From NCBI GenBank assembly GCA_947625965.1, contig CANQQO010000005.1, positions 1 through 49,968 on the forward strand: a DNA stretch of 49,968 bases, written 5' to 3'. Made by a program: the position numbers and the translations under genes. Shown one piece after another: positions 1 to 10,114 of this stretch. Numbering within the stretch: the first letter of the stretch is position 1; each line of letters starts with the position of its first letter. The notes beneath the pieces were generated by a model that was not told the origin of the DNA, ran no database searches, and was given only the letters and a program-made list of their open reading frames with translations. The DNA comes from an uncultured Oscillospiraceae bacterium (GTDB lineage Bacteria; Bacillota; Clostridia; Oscillospirales; Oscillospiraceae).

Positions 1-786
<786 letters not shown>

Positions 787-827
787 ACGGGGTCCCGGTC
801 CCGCAGACCGCCCCTCTGAAAAGCGGA

Positions 828-888
828 AGATCCGGCTGGAAAACGGGGAACGCGTCCCCTTTCCAGCCGGATCTGGTTTGTTTTTTTG
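828..888 (+). terminator. Intrinsic terminator of gdhA
   Basis: A long imperfect palindrome at 828-874 has arms beginning AGATCCGGCTGG and ending CCAGCCGGATCT, followed by a T-rich tract at 876-887. It sits between convergent gdhA and glf. Nearly the same arms recur at 17847-17879, so it belongs to a small family of related hairpins in this genome. Confidence 0.85.
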
Positions 889-912
889 GAAAAGCGGCAA
901 AAGCCCGGGATC

Positions 913-2013
913 TTACAATTCCCGGTCCGCCAGGGCCAGGGCCTGGGCCAGGACCGCGTCCATGTCGTAGTATTTGTACTCTCCCAAACGGCCGCCGAAG
1001 TGGAGCTTTTCCTCCCGGTCCGCCAGGGCCTTGTACTGGGCGTAGAGAGCGCCGTTTTTCCCGTCGTTGACAGGGTAGTAGGGCTCGTCCCCGGGCTTCC
1101 ACTCGGAGCTGTACTCCCGGCTGATGACCGTTTTGGGCTGGTTTTTGTCCTCGAACCACTTGTGTTCGATGATCCGGGTCCAGGGGGTCTCCCGGTCGGT
1201 GTAGTTCACCGCCGCGTTGCCCTGGAAGTTGGGGATGTCCAGCAGCTCCGTCTCAAAGCGGACGCTGCGGTATTCCAGCGCCCCCAGGCGGTAGTCAAAA
1301 TAGGCGTCGATGGGGCCGGTGTAGAGGACCTTGTCCGCCAGGGCGTTCCACTTTTCCCGGTTTGCCAGATAATCCTCGTTCAGCTCCACCGGGGTGTCCC
1401 CCAGCATGGCCTGGACCATGGCGGTGTAGCCCCCGATGGGAATGCCCTGATAGCGGGCGTTGAAATAGTTGTTGTCAAAGGTCAGCCGCACTGGCAGCCG
1501 CCGGATGATGAAGGCGGGAAGCTCCGCGCAGGGGCGGCCCCACTGTTTTTCCGTGTAGCCCTTCACCAGCTTCTCATAGATGTCCACCCCCACCAGGGAA
1601 ATGGCCTGCTCCTCCAGGTTCCTGGGCTCCGTGATCCCGGCGGCCTTCCGCTGCCGGGCGATCTCCGCCTCCGCCTCCGCCGGGGTCACCACGCCCCACA
1701 TCTTATTGAAGGTATACATATTGAAGGGCAGGGAGTACAGCTCCCCGTGATAATTGGCGACGGGGGAGTTGGTAAAGCGGTTGAATTCCGCAAATTGGTT
1801 TACATAATCCCACACCCGCTTGTCGTTGGTGTGAAAAATGTGGGCCCCGTAGACGTGGACGTGGATGTCCTCCACGGTCCTGGTGTAGACATTGCCGGCG
1901 ATGTGGTCCCGCTTGTCGATGACCAGGCAGGATCGCCCCGCCTGCCGGGCCCGCTGGGCAAAGGCGGCGCCAAAGAGGCCCGCGCCCACAATGAGATAGT
2001 CGTAATGTGCCAT
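913..2013 (-). CDS. glf: UDP-galactopyranose mutase
   Basis: FAD-dependent enzyme converting UDP-galactopyranose to UDP-galactofuranose, the precursor of galactofuranose in surface glycans. The 366 residues match the family length. The N-terminus carries the FAD-binding GAGLFG (residues 10-15), and residues 55-63 read YGAHIFHTN, a hallmark of this family. The ATG is preceded by GGAGG at suitable distance. It is the last gene of the plsX-rnc-glf run on the minus strand, 9 bp after rnc, and no other glycan gene is beside it. The placement next to housekeeping genes looks incidental. Confidence 0.95.
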   Translation of the reverse strand: MAHYDYLIVGAGLFGAAFAQRARQAGRSCLVIDKRDHIAGNVYTRTVEDIHVHVYGAHIFHTNDKRVWDYVNQFAEFNRFTNSPVANYHGELYSLPFNMYTFNKMWGVVTPAEAEAEIARQRKAAGITEPRNLEEQAISLVGVDIYEKLVKGYTEKQWGRPCAELPAFIIRRLPVRLTFDNNYFNARYQGIPIGGYTAMVQAMLGDTPVELNEDYLANREKWNALADKVLYTGPIDAYFDYRLGALEYRSVRFETELLDIPNFQGNAAVNYTDRETPWTRIIEHKWFEDKNQPKTVISREYSSEWKPGDEPYYPVNDGKNGALYAQYKALADREEKLHFGGRLGEYKYYDMDAVLAQALALADREL

Positions 2014-2022
2014 AGTGCCTCC

Positions 2023-2703
2023 TTATTTTCCTCTCAGCGTCTCCATCGCGACGCGGGCGGCGTCCTGCTCGGCCCGCTTCTTGCTGCTGCCGCTGCCCTG
2101 GCCCACCACCTGGCCGTTGAGGCGGACCTCCACCCGGAACCGCTTGTCGTGGTCCGGGCCGGTCTCCCCAATGGGGTGGTAGGAGAGGACCTGATTTTTC
2201 TTCTGCTGGACCAGCTCTTGCAGGGCGGTCTTGTAGTCGGCGTTGTGGAGATGGTCCACGGGGACCTCCACCAGGATCAGCCGGCGGATGATCCCCTCCG
2301 CCGCCGCCAGGCCCCCATCTAGGTAGCTGGCCGCCAGGACGGACTCCATGGCGTCGGCCAGGATGGAGCTGCGGGTCCGCCCGCCGCCCTGTTCCTCACC
2401 GTGGCCCAGCAGGAGGTAGGCCCCCAGCCGGACCTTGCCGGCCGCCGCTGCCAAGCTCTGCTCGCAGACCATGTCCGCCCGCATCCGGGTCAGCTCTCCC
2501 TCGGGCCGGTTGGGAAAGCTGCGGTACAGAAAGTCCGCCACCACCATGCCCAGAATGGAGTCCCCCAGAAATTCCAGCCGCTCATTGCTGGCCAGGCTGT
2601 TGTGCCAGGACTCGTTGGCGTAGGAGGAGTGGGTCAGCGCGTTTTGCAGCAGGGCCGGGTCCCGGAACCGGTAACCCAGGGCGGCCTCCAATTTTTCATC
2701 CAT
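2023..2703 (-). CDS. rnc: Ribonuclease III
   Basis: Double-strand-specific endoribonuclease that processes rRNA and other structured RNAs. 226 residues, the usual bacterial length. The signature NERLEFLGDSILG spans residues 40-52 and supplies catalytic acidic residues; a second acidic cluster (ILADAME, about 114-120) completes the metal site. Residues about 156-226 form the dsRNA-binding domain (ALQELVQQ..., SSKKRAEQDAA). It overlaps plsX by 8 bp, so the two are probably translationally coupled. The plsX-rnc neighbourhood is common in Firmicutes, usually with acpP between them, which is missing here. RNase III is also relevant to the predicted antisense RNA module at 33.5 kb. Confidence 0.96.
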   Translation of the reverse strand: MDEKLEAALGYRFRDPALLQNALTHSSYANESWHNSLASNERLEFLGDSILGMVVADFLYRSFPNRPEGELTRMRADMVCEQSLAAAAGKVRLGAYLLLGHGEEQGGGRTRSSILADAMESVLAASYLDGGLAAAEGIIRRLILVEVPVDHLHNADYKTALQELVQQKKNQVLSYHPIGETGPDHDKRFRVEVRLNGQVVGQGSGSSKKRAEQDAARVAMETLRGK

Positions 2704-3730
2704 TTTTCTCCTCCTTGCCGGACAGAGCCCGGAGGCCCTGCTCCAGTTCCTCGGTCAGATCATTTTCGCAGGCAGCCTGGGCCTGCCGGATGGCGTTGCG
2801 GAAGGCCAGGGCGTCGGAGGAGCCGTGGGCCTTGATGACGGGCTTCCGGATGCCGAGCAGGGGCGTGCCGCCGATCTCCCGGTAGTCCAGGAGCCTGGTC
2901 AGGTCCCGGATGCCGGAGCGGCACAGCAGGGCCCCCAGCATGGTGAGGGGATTCTTCTTGAACATCTTCTTCACCTGGCTGCCCATGAACATGGCGGTGC
3001 CCTCGATGGATTTGAGGAGCACATTGCCGGAGAAGCCGTCGCAGACGATCACGTCCACCGCCCCCAGAGGCACGTCCCGGGCCTCCACGTTTCCGACGAA
3101 CCGGAAATAGCCTTTTTCTCCGGCGTCCTTGAGCAGCCCATAGGCTTCCTTTTGCAGGGGGGTGCCCTTGCTGTCCTCGGCGCCGATGTTCAGAAGGCCC
3201 ACCTTGGGCTCCGCCACCCCCAAGTCCTTTTTGGCGTAGAGGGCCCCCACCAGGCCGAATTGGAGCAGGAATTCCGGCGTACATTCGGCGTTGGCCCCGG
3301 AGTCCAGGATCACGGTCTTGCCGCCGGCCTTGTTGGGCATGGCGGGACCCAGGGCTGCCCGGCGGATGCCCTTCACCCGCTTGACCAGCAGGGTCGCCCC
3401 GGTGAGCAGCGCCCCGGTGCTTCCGGCGGAGACAAAGGCGTCGCCCTGCCCGTCGGCCAGCATTTTCAGCCCCAGGATCATGGAGGAACCCTTCCGCTTG
3501 TGGAGGACCGTGGCGGGGTCGTCGTGCATATCCACCACGTCGTCGGCGTTGGCGACCTCGATCCCCTCCGGCAGATCCTGGATGCCGGCGGAACGCATGG
3601 CTTCCAAGATCGCCTCTCCCCGGCCGACCAGGGTGATCTCCACCCCGAAGTCTTTGGCCGCCTGGAAGGCTCCCAGCACGGGAGCCTGGGGGGCGTTGTC
3701 GCCGCCCATGGCATCGAGAATGATCTTCAT
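2696..3730 (-). CDS. plsX: Phosphate acyltransferase PlsX
   Basis: Makes acyl-phosphate from acyl-ACP for the PlsX/PlsY route of phospholipid synthesis; peripheral membrane enzyme. The protein opens MKIILDAMGGDNAP, the family signature, and later shows VDVIVCDGFSGNVLLKSIEG. I chose the ATG at 3730 (344 aa) over an in-frame GTG six bases upstream, because the AGAGGTG Shine-Dalgarno is well spaced only from the ATG. It overlaps rnc by 8 bp. A 157-bp gap separates it from trmFO; I see no clear promoter there, so plsX may be read partly from upstream. Confidence 0.95.
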   Translation of the reverse strand: MKIILDAMGGDNAPQAPVLGAFQAAKDFGVEITLVGRGEAILEAMRSAGIQDLPEGIEVANADDVVDMHDDPATVLHKRKGSSMILGLKMLADGQGDAFVSAGSTGALLTGATLLVKRVKGIRRAALGPAMPNKAGGKTVILDSGANAECTPEFLLQFGLVGALYAKKDLGVAEPKVGLLNIGAEDSKGTPLQKEAYGLLKDAGEKGYFRFVGNVEARDVPLGAVDVIVCDGFSGNVLLKSIEGTAMFMGSQVKKMFKKNPLTMLGALLCRSGIRDLTRLLDYREIGGTPLLGIRKPVIKAHGSSDALAFRNAIRQAQAACENDLTEELEQGLRALSGKEEKNG

Positions 3731-3893
3731 AGACACACCTCTTTCTAAATGAACATTTGGGAAAGCGCAGGATCGATCGGGGGGAGGGCGCGGGTTTTTT
3801 CGTCGGGAAAAGGAATGGGAACGGGAGGGCGCCTGCGCTTCCCATGCCCCATTCCCGGCGGAAAAGCGCCGCCTGGCAGGGTCCGGCGCCTCC

Positions 3894-5195
3894 CTAGATC
3901 CCCCGGGCGATCATTTCGTCGATGATGGCCAGGGAGCGCTGGGCAATGGCAAGATTTTTCTCCGCCTTTTTCCGCACCCGCCGGTCCAGAGGGGAGAGAA
4001 TACCGAAATTGACGTTCATGGGCTGGAAATGCTCCACCCGGCTGTCGCTGATGTACAGGGCCAGAGCGCCGATGGCCGTCTCCTGGGGAAACTCCGGCAG
4101 GGGCCGGCCCTGGAGCTGGGCGGCCATGGCCGCCGCCGCCAGGTAGCCCGAGGCGGCGCTCTCCACATATCCCTCCACCCCGGTCATCTGTCCGGCAAAG
4201 GCCACCAGCGGGTCCCGCCGGTCCCGGTAGAACCGGTCCAGGAGCTTGGGAGATTGGAGGAAGGTGTTGCGGTGCATGACCCCGTAGCGCAGATACTCCG
4301 CGTTTCTCAGGGCCGGGATCATGGAAAAGACCCGCCTCTGTTCGGGAAATTTCAGATGGGTCTGGAAACCCACCAGATTGTAGACGCTGCACGCCGCGTT
4401 GTCCTGCCGGAGCTGGACGGCGGCGTAGGGCTCTCTGCCGGTCCGGGGATCCCGAAGCCCCACGGGCTTCATGGGTCCAAAGCGAAGGGTGTCCACGCCC
4501 CGCCGGGCCATGACCTCCACGGGCATACAGCCCTCGAAGACCCCGCTGTCCTCAAATCCGTGGACCGGGGCCTCCTCCGCCTCCGCCAGGGCTTTGACGA
4601 AGGCAAGATACTGCTCTTTGTCCAGGGGACAGTTTACATAATCATCCGTCCCCCGGTCGTACCGGCTCTGCCGCCAAGCCAGGTCCATGTCCACGGAGGC
4701 GGCGGAGATCAACGGCGCGGCGGCGTCGAAGAAGTGGAGATGATCCTCCCCGAAGTATTCCCCGATGGCCTTGGACAGGGCCGCGGAGGTCAGGGGCCCC
4801 GTGGCCACGATGACGGGCCCGGGGGGCACGGAAGTGATCTCCTCGGAGCGGATGGTGATGTTGGGATGGGTCCGGAGCTTTTCCGTCACCAGGGCGGCGA
4901 AGCCCTGCCGGTCCACCGCCAGGCACCCCCCGGCCTCCACACGGGTGGCCAGGGCGCACTCCAGGATCAGGCTCCCCAGGCGGCGGAGCTCCTCTTTTAA
5001 CAGCCCCACGGCGTTTTCCAGCCGGTCCCCCCGGAGGGAGTTGGAGCAGACCAGCTCGGCAAATTCCGGGCTGTGATGGGCGGGGGTCATTTTTTGGGGC
5101 TTCATGTCGATGAGCTCCACGGCAAGCCCCCGCCGGGCCAATTGCCAGGCCGCCTCAGACCCGGCCAGCCCGCCGCCGACCACCTTCACCGTCAT
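3894..5195 (-). CDS. trmFO: tRNA (uracil-54-C5)-methyltransferase, folate/FAD-dependent
   Basis: Methylates U54 of tRNA to ribothymidine, using methylenetetrahydrofolate as carbon donor and FADH2 as reductant. 433 residues, normal length. The FAD site VVGGGLAGSEAA lies at residues 5-16, the family motif CSNSLRGD at 50-57, and EGCMPVE places the conserved catalytic cysteine at residue 223. Its ATG overlaps the topA stop codon (ATGA), so it is translationally coupled to topA, the classic Firmicute dprA-topA-trmFO order. Confidence 0.97.
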   Translation of the reverse strand: MTVKVVGGGLAGSEAAWQLARRGLAVELIDMKPQKMTPAHHSPEFAELVCSNSLRGDRLENAVGLLKEELRRLGSLILECALATRVEAGGCLAVDRQGFAALVTEKLRTHPNITIRSEEITSVPPGPVIVATGPLTSAALSKAIGEYFGEDHLHFFDAAAPLISAASVDMDLAWRQSRYDRGTDDYVNCPLDKEQYLAFVKALAEAEEAPVHGFEDSGVFEGCMPVEVMARRGVDTLRFGPMKPVGLRDPRTGREPYAAVQLRQDNAACSVYNLVGFQTHLKFPEQRRVFSMIPALRNAEYLRYGVMHRNTFLQSPKLLDRFYRDRRDPLVAFAGQMTGVEGYVESAASGYLAAAAMAAQLQGRPLPEFPQETAIGALALYISDSRVEHFQPMNVNFGILSPLDRRVRKKAEKNLAIAQRSLAIIDEMIARGI

Positions 5196-7390
5196 GCCTT
5201 TTTCCTCCGGGCGGGAGATCTGGCGGGCTTTGCCGGTTTCGCGGCTTTGGCGGGTGTTTCCCCTTCGGCCCCCTCGGTTTTCTTATGATAGTAGCCCCGC
5301 TTGTCCTCTGGCAGGAAGTCCGGGCAGCTCGGGTTGACGCAGAAAGGCTTCTGCCGGCCCCGGCCGGACTTCTTAAACATGGTCTGGCCGCAGCTTGGGC
5401 AGTCCTGGGCCGTGGGCACGTCCCAGGTCATGAAGCCGCAGGCCGCCCCCCGCTCGCAGGCGTAGTAGGCATAGCCCTTCTGGGATTTCCGCTTGAGGAG
5501 CCCCGCCCCGCACTTGGGGCACCGGCCCGGCATCCGCTCCACCAGGGGCTTGGTGTTTTTGCACTCGGGATAGCCGGGGCAGGCCAGGAATTTGCCGAAC
5601 CGGCCGGTCTTGATGACCATTTTCCGGCCGCATAGCTCACAGACCTCGTCGGTCACCTCATCGGGGACCTTCAGCCGGACCCCGTCCAGGGCGGTCTCCG
5701 CCTCGGTCAGCTCCCGGTGGAAATCCTGGTAGAACTCGGCCAGCAGGTTTTTCCAGTCCCGCTTGCCCTCCTCCACCTCGTCCAGGCGCTGCTCCATGTT
5801 GGCGGTGAATTCTACGTCGATGATGTCCTGGAACCGCTCCACCATCAGTCCCGTCACCACCTCCCCCAGGGGGGTGGGGGAGAGACGCTTGTCCTGCTTT
5901 GTCACGTACTCCCGGTCCTCGATGACCGAGACTGTGGCGGCGTAGGTGGAGGGACGGCCCACGCCGTTTTCCTCCATGGCCTTGATGAGGGTGGCCTCGG
6001 TGTACCGGGCGGGGGGCTGCGTGAAGTGCTGCTCCTTCTCGATCTTCGCGGCTCTGGCCCGCTCCCCCTCGGCAAGGTCCGGAAGGGGAGAACCCAGGGC
6101 CTCCCCCTCGTCGTCCCGGCCCTCCTCGTAGACCGTCAGGAAGCCGGGAAATTTCACGCTCTGATGGCTGGCCCGGAAGATGTGGCCGGCGCAGGAGGCG
6201 TCGATGGAGGTGGCGTCATAGACGGCGTTGGCCATTTGGGTGGCCAGGAAGCGGCTCCAGATCAGCTTGTAGAGCCGGTACTGGTCAAAGCTCAGGGAGT
6301 GGCGCACCGCGTCGGGCTCCAGCTCCACATGGGTGGGGCGGATGGCCTCGTGGGCGTCCTGGGCCCCGGACTTGGTCTTGAACACATGGCGGGAGCCGTA
6401 GGAATACTCCTTTCCGTAGCGCCGCTCGATGAAATCCTTGGCGGCGTCCATGGCCTCGTCGGAGAGGCGGAGGGAGTCGGTCCGCATATAGGTGATGAGG
6501 CCCAGGGTCCCCTGGCCGTCCACGTCCACGCCCTCGTAGAGCTGCTGGGCCACCACCATGGTCTGCCGGGGGGTCATGTTCAGCTTCCGGGAGGCCTCCT
6601 GCTGCAATGTAGAGGTGGTGAAGGGCGGGGCGGCGTTGCGCTTCTTTTCCGAGCGCCGCACCTTGTCGATGGTAAATTCCTTGCCGGTGATGTCGTCGAT
6701 AACGGCCTGGACCTGCTCCTCGTTTTCCAGCTCCCGCTTTTTGTCCTCCCCGTGGTAGTGGGCCACGAAGGAGCCGGGACCGTCGAGCCGGTCCAGCGTC
6801 ACGTCCAGGGACCAGTATTCCCGGGGCTGGAAGGCCCGGATCTCGTTCTCCCGGTCCACCACCAGCCGGGTGGCCACGCTCTGGACCCGGCCCGCCGACA
6901 GGCCCCGCCGGATCTTTTTCCACAGCAGGGGAGAGAGCTGATAGCCCACGATCCGGTCCAGGATCCGCCGGGCCTGCTGGGCGTCCACCAGGCAATAGTC
7001 GATGCCCCGGGGGCGGCGGATGGCCTCCGTCACCACCCGCTGGGTGATCTCGTTGAAGGTGACCCGCCGGGTCTTTTCCTCGGGCAGATCCAGCAGCTCC
7101 TTGAGGTGCCAGGAGATGGCCTCCCCCTCCCGGTCCGGGTCGGTGGCCAGGTAGACCATGTCCACCTGCCGGGACGCCTTCCGCAGGTCCTCGATGATGT
7201 CCTCCTTCCCCTCCAGGGGACGGTACTCCGGGAGGAAGCCGTGGTCGATGTCCACCCCCAGGGTGCTCTTTGGCAGGTCCCGGAGGTGGCCCATGCTGGC
7301 CTTGACGGTGTACTCCGGGCCCAAATATTTTCCAATGGTCTTCGCCTTGGAGGGCGATTCCACAATCACCAGATTTGAAGGTCTTGCCAT
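5192..7390 (-). CDS. topA: DNA topoisomerase I
   Basis: Type IA topoisomerase relaxing negative supercoils. 732 residues. The Toprim domain occupies about residues 5-115 with the acidic DPDREGE motif near 84-90. The catalytic tyrosine is Y301 in GLITYMRTDS. Three cysteine zinc ribbons follow from about residue 584 (CELCG...CPGYPEC, CPKCG...CERGAAC, CPSCG...CVNPSC), the last with slightly degenerate spacing. The C-terminal tail is rich in Lys, Ala and Pro. The ATG follows AGGAGG. It is coupled to trmFO by a 4-bp overlap and lies 105 bp after dprA. Confidence 0.97.
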   Translation of the reverse strand: MARPSNLVIVESPSKAKTIGKYLGPEYTVKASMGHLRDLPKSTLGVDIDHGFLPEYRPLEGKEDIIEDLRKASRQVDMVYLATDPDREGEAISWHLKELLDLPEEKTRRVTFNEITQRVVTEAIRRPRGIDYCLVDAQQARRILDRIVGYQLSPLLWKKIRRGLSAGRVQSVATRLVVDRENEIRAFQPREYWSLDVTLDRLDGPGSFVAHYHGEDKKRELENEEQVQAVIDDITGKEFTIDKVRRSEKKRNAAPPFTTSTLQQEASRKLNMTPRQTMVVAQQLYEGVDVDGQGTLGLITYMRTDSLRLSDEAMDAAKDFIERRYGKEYSYGSRHVFKTKSGAQDAHEAIRPTHVELEPDAVRHSLSFDQYRLYKLIWSRFLATQMANAVYDATSIDASCAGHIFRASHQSVKFPGFLTVYEEGRDDEGEALGSPLPDLAEGERARAAKIEKEQHFTQPPARYTEATLIKAMEENGVGRPSTYAATVSVIEDREYVTKQDKRLSPTPLGEVVTGLMVERFQDIIDVEFTANMEQRLDEVEEGKRDWKNLLAEFYQDFHRELTEAETALDGVRLKVPDEVTDEVCELCGRKMVIKTGRFGKFLACPGYPECKNTKPLVERMPGRCPKCGAGLLKRKSQKGYAYYACERGAACGFMTWDVPTAQDCPSCGQTMFKKSGRGRQKPFCVNPSCPDFLPEDKRGYYHKKTEGAEGETPAKAAKPAKPARSPARRKKA

Positions 7391-7418
7391 GTTCTCCTCC
7401 TAATGCTTCATACGATTC

Positions 7419-7445
7419 TTCCATAAAAACGGGGCTTTTATGGAA
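7419..7445. other. Perfect hairpin between dprA and topA
   Basis: Arms TTCCATAAAA and TTTTATGGAA form a 10-bp perfect stem around a GC-rich loop. On the minus strand it lies about 30 bp before the topA start. There is no good U tract after it, so it may be a leader structure or RNA-stability hairpin rather than a terminator. Confidence 0.45.
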
Positions 7446-7495
7446 AGGGCTTTGCCTCCGCGAGGGACCGCCGACGCGAGATCGGCATCATGGGG

Positions 7496-8692
7496 TCACT
7501 TGGGGGCCACCCGGGACCCGGGGAGCCGGATCGCGGCGCCCTTGATCTGCAGGGTGGTCAGGGCCGACAGCACCGTCTGGCCCGGCAGGCCGGAGGCGGC
7601 GATCAGCGTGTCCACCAGCGTTTCCTGCCCGCCCATCAGGTCCAGGAGCTTCCGTTCCGTCTCGGTCAGGGCGGGGCGGGCAGCATCACTATATGGCGGG
7701 GAAACTTCCTTGTCAATGGATTTTTTGTCTTTTTTCTCCGATGTATTCCGGGATTTTTTCGGAAGGGCCGGTTCCTGGGCGACCTTTGCCGCGAAGGCCG
7801 GGTCTTCCCGGTCCAGGGGCGGCCGTTTCAGTTGGGGATAGAGGGGAAGATACTCCTCCGCCACGTCTCCGGCGCAGGTGACCAGAATGGCCCCGTCCCG
7901 CAGCAGGGCGTTGCTCCCGGCGAAGCTGGCCACGTCCACATTCCCGGGGACCACGAACACGTCCCGCCCCTGCTCGGAGGCCAGCCGGGCGGTGATGAGG
8001 GAGCCGCTCCGGGCGGGGGCCTCCACGACCACCACCCCCGCGCACAGGCCGCTCAAAATGCGGTTTCTCTGGGGAAAGTGCCACCGGTCCGCGGGAGTCC
8101 CCGGCGGAAACTCCGACAGGAGGCATCCGTTCTCCGCCGTGTCCCGGAGAAGCGCCCGGTTTTCGGCGGGATATTCCACGTCCACCCCGGAGCCCAGAAC
8201 GCCCACCACCGGCGCTCCGGCCGCCAGAGCTCCCACCGCGCTCATGGCGTCCACCCCGACGGCCATGCCGGTGACCACCAAAAAGCCCCACTGGGCAAGC
8301 TGGTAGCCCATCCGTCTGGCGGCGCTGAGGCCGTAGGCGGAGGCCTTCCGGGTGCCGACCACCCCCACCGGCGGCCTGCGGTCAAAGTCCGGCAGCCGTC
8401 CCCGGCAGTACAGCAGCACCGGCGGGTCCGCGATGTTTTTCAGGCGGTCGGGATAGTCCGGATCCCGAAGGGGCAGGAGGCGGATCCCCTTTTCCTGGCT
8501 CTGCTCCAGGACCTTCTCCGCCGGGCCCAGGTCCCGCTTGGCAAGGACGGCCCGGGTCTTCTCCGGCAGACCGGACAGCTCGCCGTCCCTGGCGAAAAAC
8601 AGGGCCTCCGGGTCGGAAAACCGGTCCAGCAGCTCCCACCGCCGCCTGGGCGACAGGGGCAGCAGGGACAGCCATATCCAGTGGAGCAGCAT
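7496..8692 (-). CDS. dprA: DNA-processing protein DprA/Smf
   Basis: Binds incoming single-stranded DNA during natural transformation and loads RecA; also present in many species not known to be competent. 398 residues. An N-terminal helical region precedes the Rossmann-type core with GVVGTRKASAYG (residues about 110-121) and the later segment PGNVD/AGSNALLRDGA typical of the family. A C-terminal winged-helix-like part covers about residues 340-398 (ETERKLLDLMGGQETLVDTL). The ATG has a GGGGGA ribosome site. It is 22 bp after the trmH-family gene. Confidence 0.94.
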   Translation of the reverse strand: MLLHWIWLSLLPLSPRRRWELLDRFSDPEALFFARDGELSGLPEKTRAVLAKRDLGPAEKVLEQSQEKGIRLLPLRDPDYPDRLKNIADPPVLLYCRGRLPDFDRRPPVGVVGTRKASAYGLSAARRMGYQLAQWGFLVVTGMAVGVDAMSAVGALAAGAPVVGVLGSGVDVEYPAENRALLRDTAENGCLLSEFPPGTPADRWHFPQRNRILSGLCAGVVVVEAPARSGSLITARLASEQGRDVFVVPGNVDVASFAGSNALLRDGAILVTCAGDVAEEYLPLYPQLKRPPLDREDPAFAAKVAQEPALPKKSRNTSEKKDKKSIDKEVSPPYSDAARPALTETERKLLDLMGGQETLVDTLIAASGLPGQTVLSALTTLQIKGAAIRLPGSRVAPK

Positions 8693-8714
8693 ATTGGTTC
8701 CCCCGTTTCTCTTT

Positions 8715-9461
8715 CTATCGGATCATTTCCCAGGCCACGATGGCGGCGGCCACGGCGGCGTTGAGGGACTCGCACGCGGGACCCATGGGGATCGCCAGGG
8801 TCCGGTCCGCGTTTTCCAGGATCTCCCGCCGGACGCCCCGGCCCTCGCTGCCAATGACCACCGCCAGGTCCCGGACAGGGGCCCGGCGCACATCCGCCGC
8901 GTCCACCCCCAGGGCGGTGACCGCCAGGGGAACGCCCGCCGCCCGGCAGGCGGCAAGGGCCTCCTCCCACCGGGTCAGGACCGGCGGGGAGCGAAACACC
9001 GCCCCCATGGAGGCCCGGACCGTCTTGGGCCCGAAGGGATCGGCGCAGCCTTCCAGCAGCGCGACCGGAACGGAAAAGGCGTCGGCGGTCCGCAGAATGG
9101 TGCCCAGATTGCCCGGGTCCTGGACGCCGTCCAGCAGGAGCATCCCCGGCCTGGGGACAAAGGGCCCCCTTTCCGGCGTCCGGCACAGGAACACCGCCCC
9201 CTGGGGGGCCTCCTGGGTGGAGAGGGAAGCCAAGACCTCCTCCGGCACCCGGTAGACGGCGACGTCCTCGGGAAGCGCCGCCTCCACGCCGTCGGCGAGC
9301 ACCACGGTGTCCAACTGGGCCCAGCGGAGGGCCTCGGAGAGGAGCTTGGTCCCCTCCCCGGCGTAGAGCCCCGCCGCTTCCCGCTCCCGGCGGGAGGTCA
9401 GGAGCCGGCGGACCCGCTGAAGGGCGGGATTTTTCCGGGAGGTCAGGCGGACCGGCGTCAC
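8715..9461 (-). CDS. TrmH/SpoU-family RNA 2'-O-methyltransferase
   Basis: SAM-dependent ribose methyltransferase of the SPOUT class; the exact rRNA or tRNA target cannot be read from sequence. 248 residues: an N-terminal substrate-binding part (GLYAGEGTKLLSEAL) and a knotted catalytic domain with the three motifs DPGNLGTILRTADAF (115-129), IGSEGRGV (203-210) and ESLNAAVA (231-238). It begins with GTG overlapping the stop of ktrA by 4 bp, so translation is coupled. 23S rRNA methyltransferase (RlmB-like) is the likelier role. Confidence 0.88.
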   Translation of the reverse strand: MTPVRLTSRKNPALQRVRRLLTSRREREAAGLYAGEGTKLLSEALRWAQLDTVVLADGVEAALPEDVAVYRVPEEVLASLSTQEAPQGAVFLCRTPERGPFVPRPGMLLLDGVQDPGNLGTILRTADAFSVPVALLEGCADPFGPKTVRASMGAVFRSPPVLTRWEEALAACRAAGVPLAVTALGVDAADVRRAPVRDLAVVIGSEGRGVRREILENADRTLAIPMGPACESLNAAVAAAIVAWEMIR

Positions 9462-10105
9462 AGGGCCTGCACCGCTTTCAGGGCCTTGGTATTGCCCAGG
9501 ACGACCATGACGTCGTCCTTTTCCAGAACGAATTCCGCCCCGGGGGAGACGGTGATGTTCCCGTCCCGCTTGACGGCGATGATATTCAGCCCCAGCTTGG
9601 CCCGGACGTTCAGCTCCCGAAGATCCTTGCCCTGCCAGATTCTGGGAGCGGGGATCTCGATGATGCCGTAGTCCGGACTCAGCTCGATGTAGTCCAGAAC
9701 ATTGTGGCTGGAAAGGCTCCGGGCCAGCCGGTTGGCGCCCTCCTGCTCGGGGATCAGGACCTGGTCCGCCCCCAGCTTTTGCAGGACCTGGCGATGGGTC
9801 TCGTCATGGGCCTTGCAGACCAGGGTGGGGACCCCCAGCTCCTTCAGATTCATGGTGGCCAGCACGGAGTCCGCCAGACTGTCCCCGATGGCCACGATGG
9901 CGCAGTCGAACTGCCGCACCCCCAGGGCCCGGAGGACCTCCTTGTCCCTGGCGTCGCCCACCACGGCCTGCGTGACCTCGTTGCTGACTTGCTGGACCAG
10001 ATCCGGGTCCCGGTCCATGGCCAGGACCTCGCAGCCCAGCTCGCAGAGTTTTTTCGCTGCCTCGGCGCCGAACCGGCCCAGGCCCACAACAATAAAGGAT
10101 CTCAT
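9458..10105 (-). CDS. ktrA: K+ channel regulatory subunit KtrA/TrkA
   Basis: Cytoplasmic gating ring of the Ktr potassium uptake system, binding nucleotides (ATP/ADP) and, in relatives, c-di-AMP. 215 residues: an RCK_N Rossmann domain with VVGLGRFG at residues 6-13, and an RCK_C domain from about residue 137. It follows ktrB by 9 bp and overlaps the downstream methyltransferase by 4 bp. No ydaO-type c-di-AMP riboswitch was recognised upstream of the operon. Confidence 0.94.
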   Translation of the reverse strand: MRSFIVVGLGRFGAEAAKKLCELGCEVLAMDRDPDLVQQVSNEVTQAVVGDARDKEVLRALGVRQFDCAIVAIGDSLADSVLATMNLKELGVPTLVCKAHDETHRQVLQKLGADQVLIPEQEGANRLARSLSSHNVLDYIELSPDYGIIEIPAPRIWQGKDLRELNVRAKLGLNIIAVKRDGNITVSPGAEFVLEKDDVMVVLGNTKALKAVQAL

Positions 10106-10114
10106 TTTTTCCTC

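Noticed and set aside
886..2322. Long open frame opposite glf and rnc
   Set aside because: It is the complement of two clear genes in GC-rich DNA, has no ribosome site and low-complexity composition.
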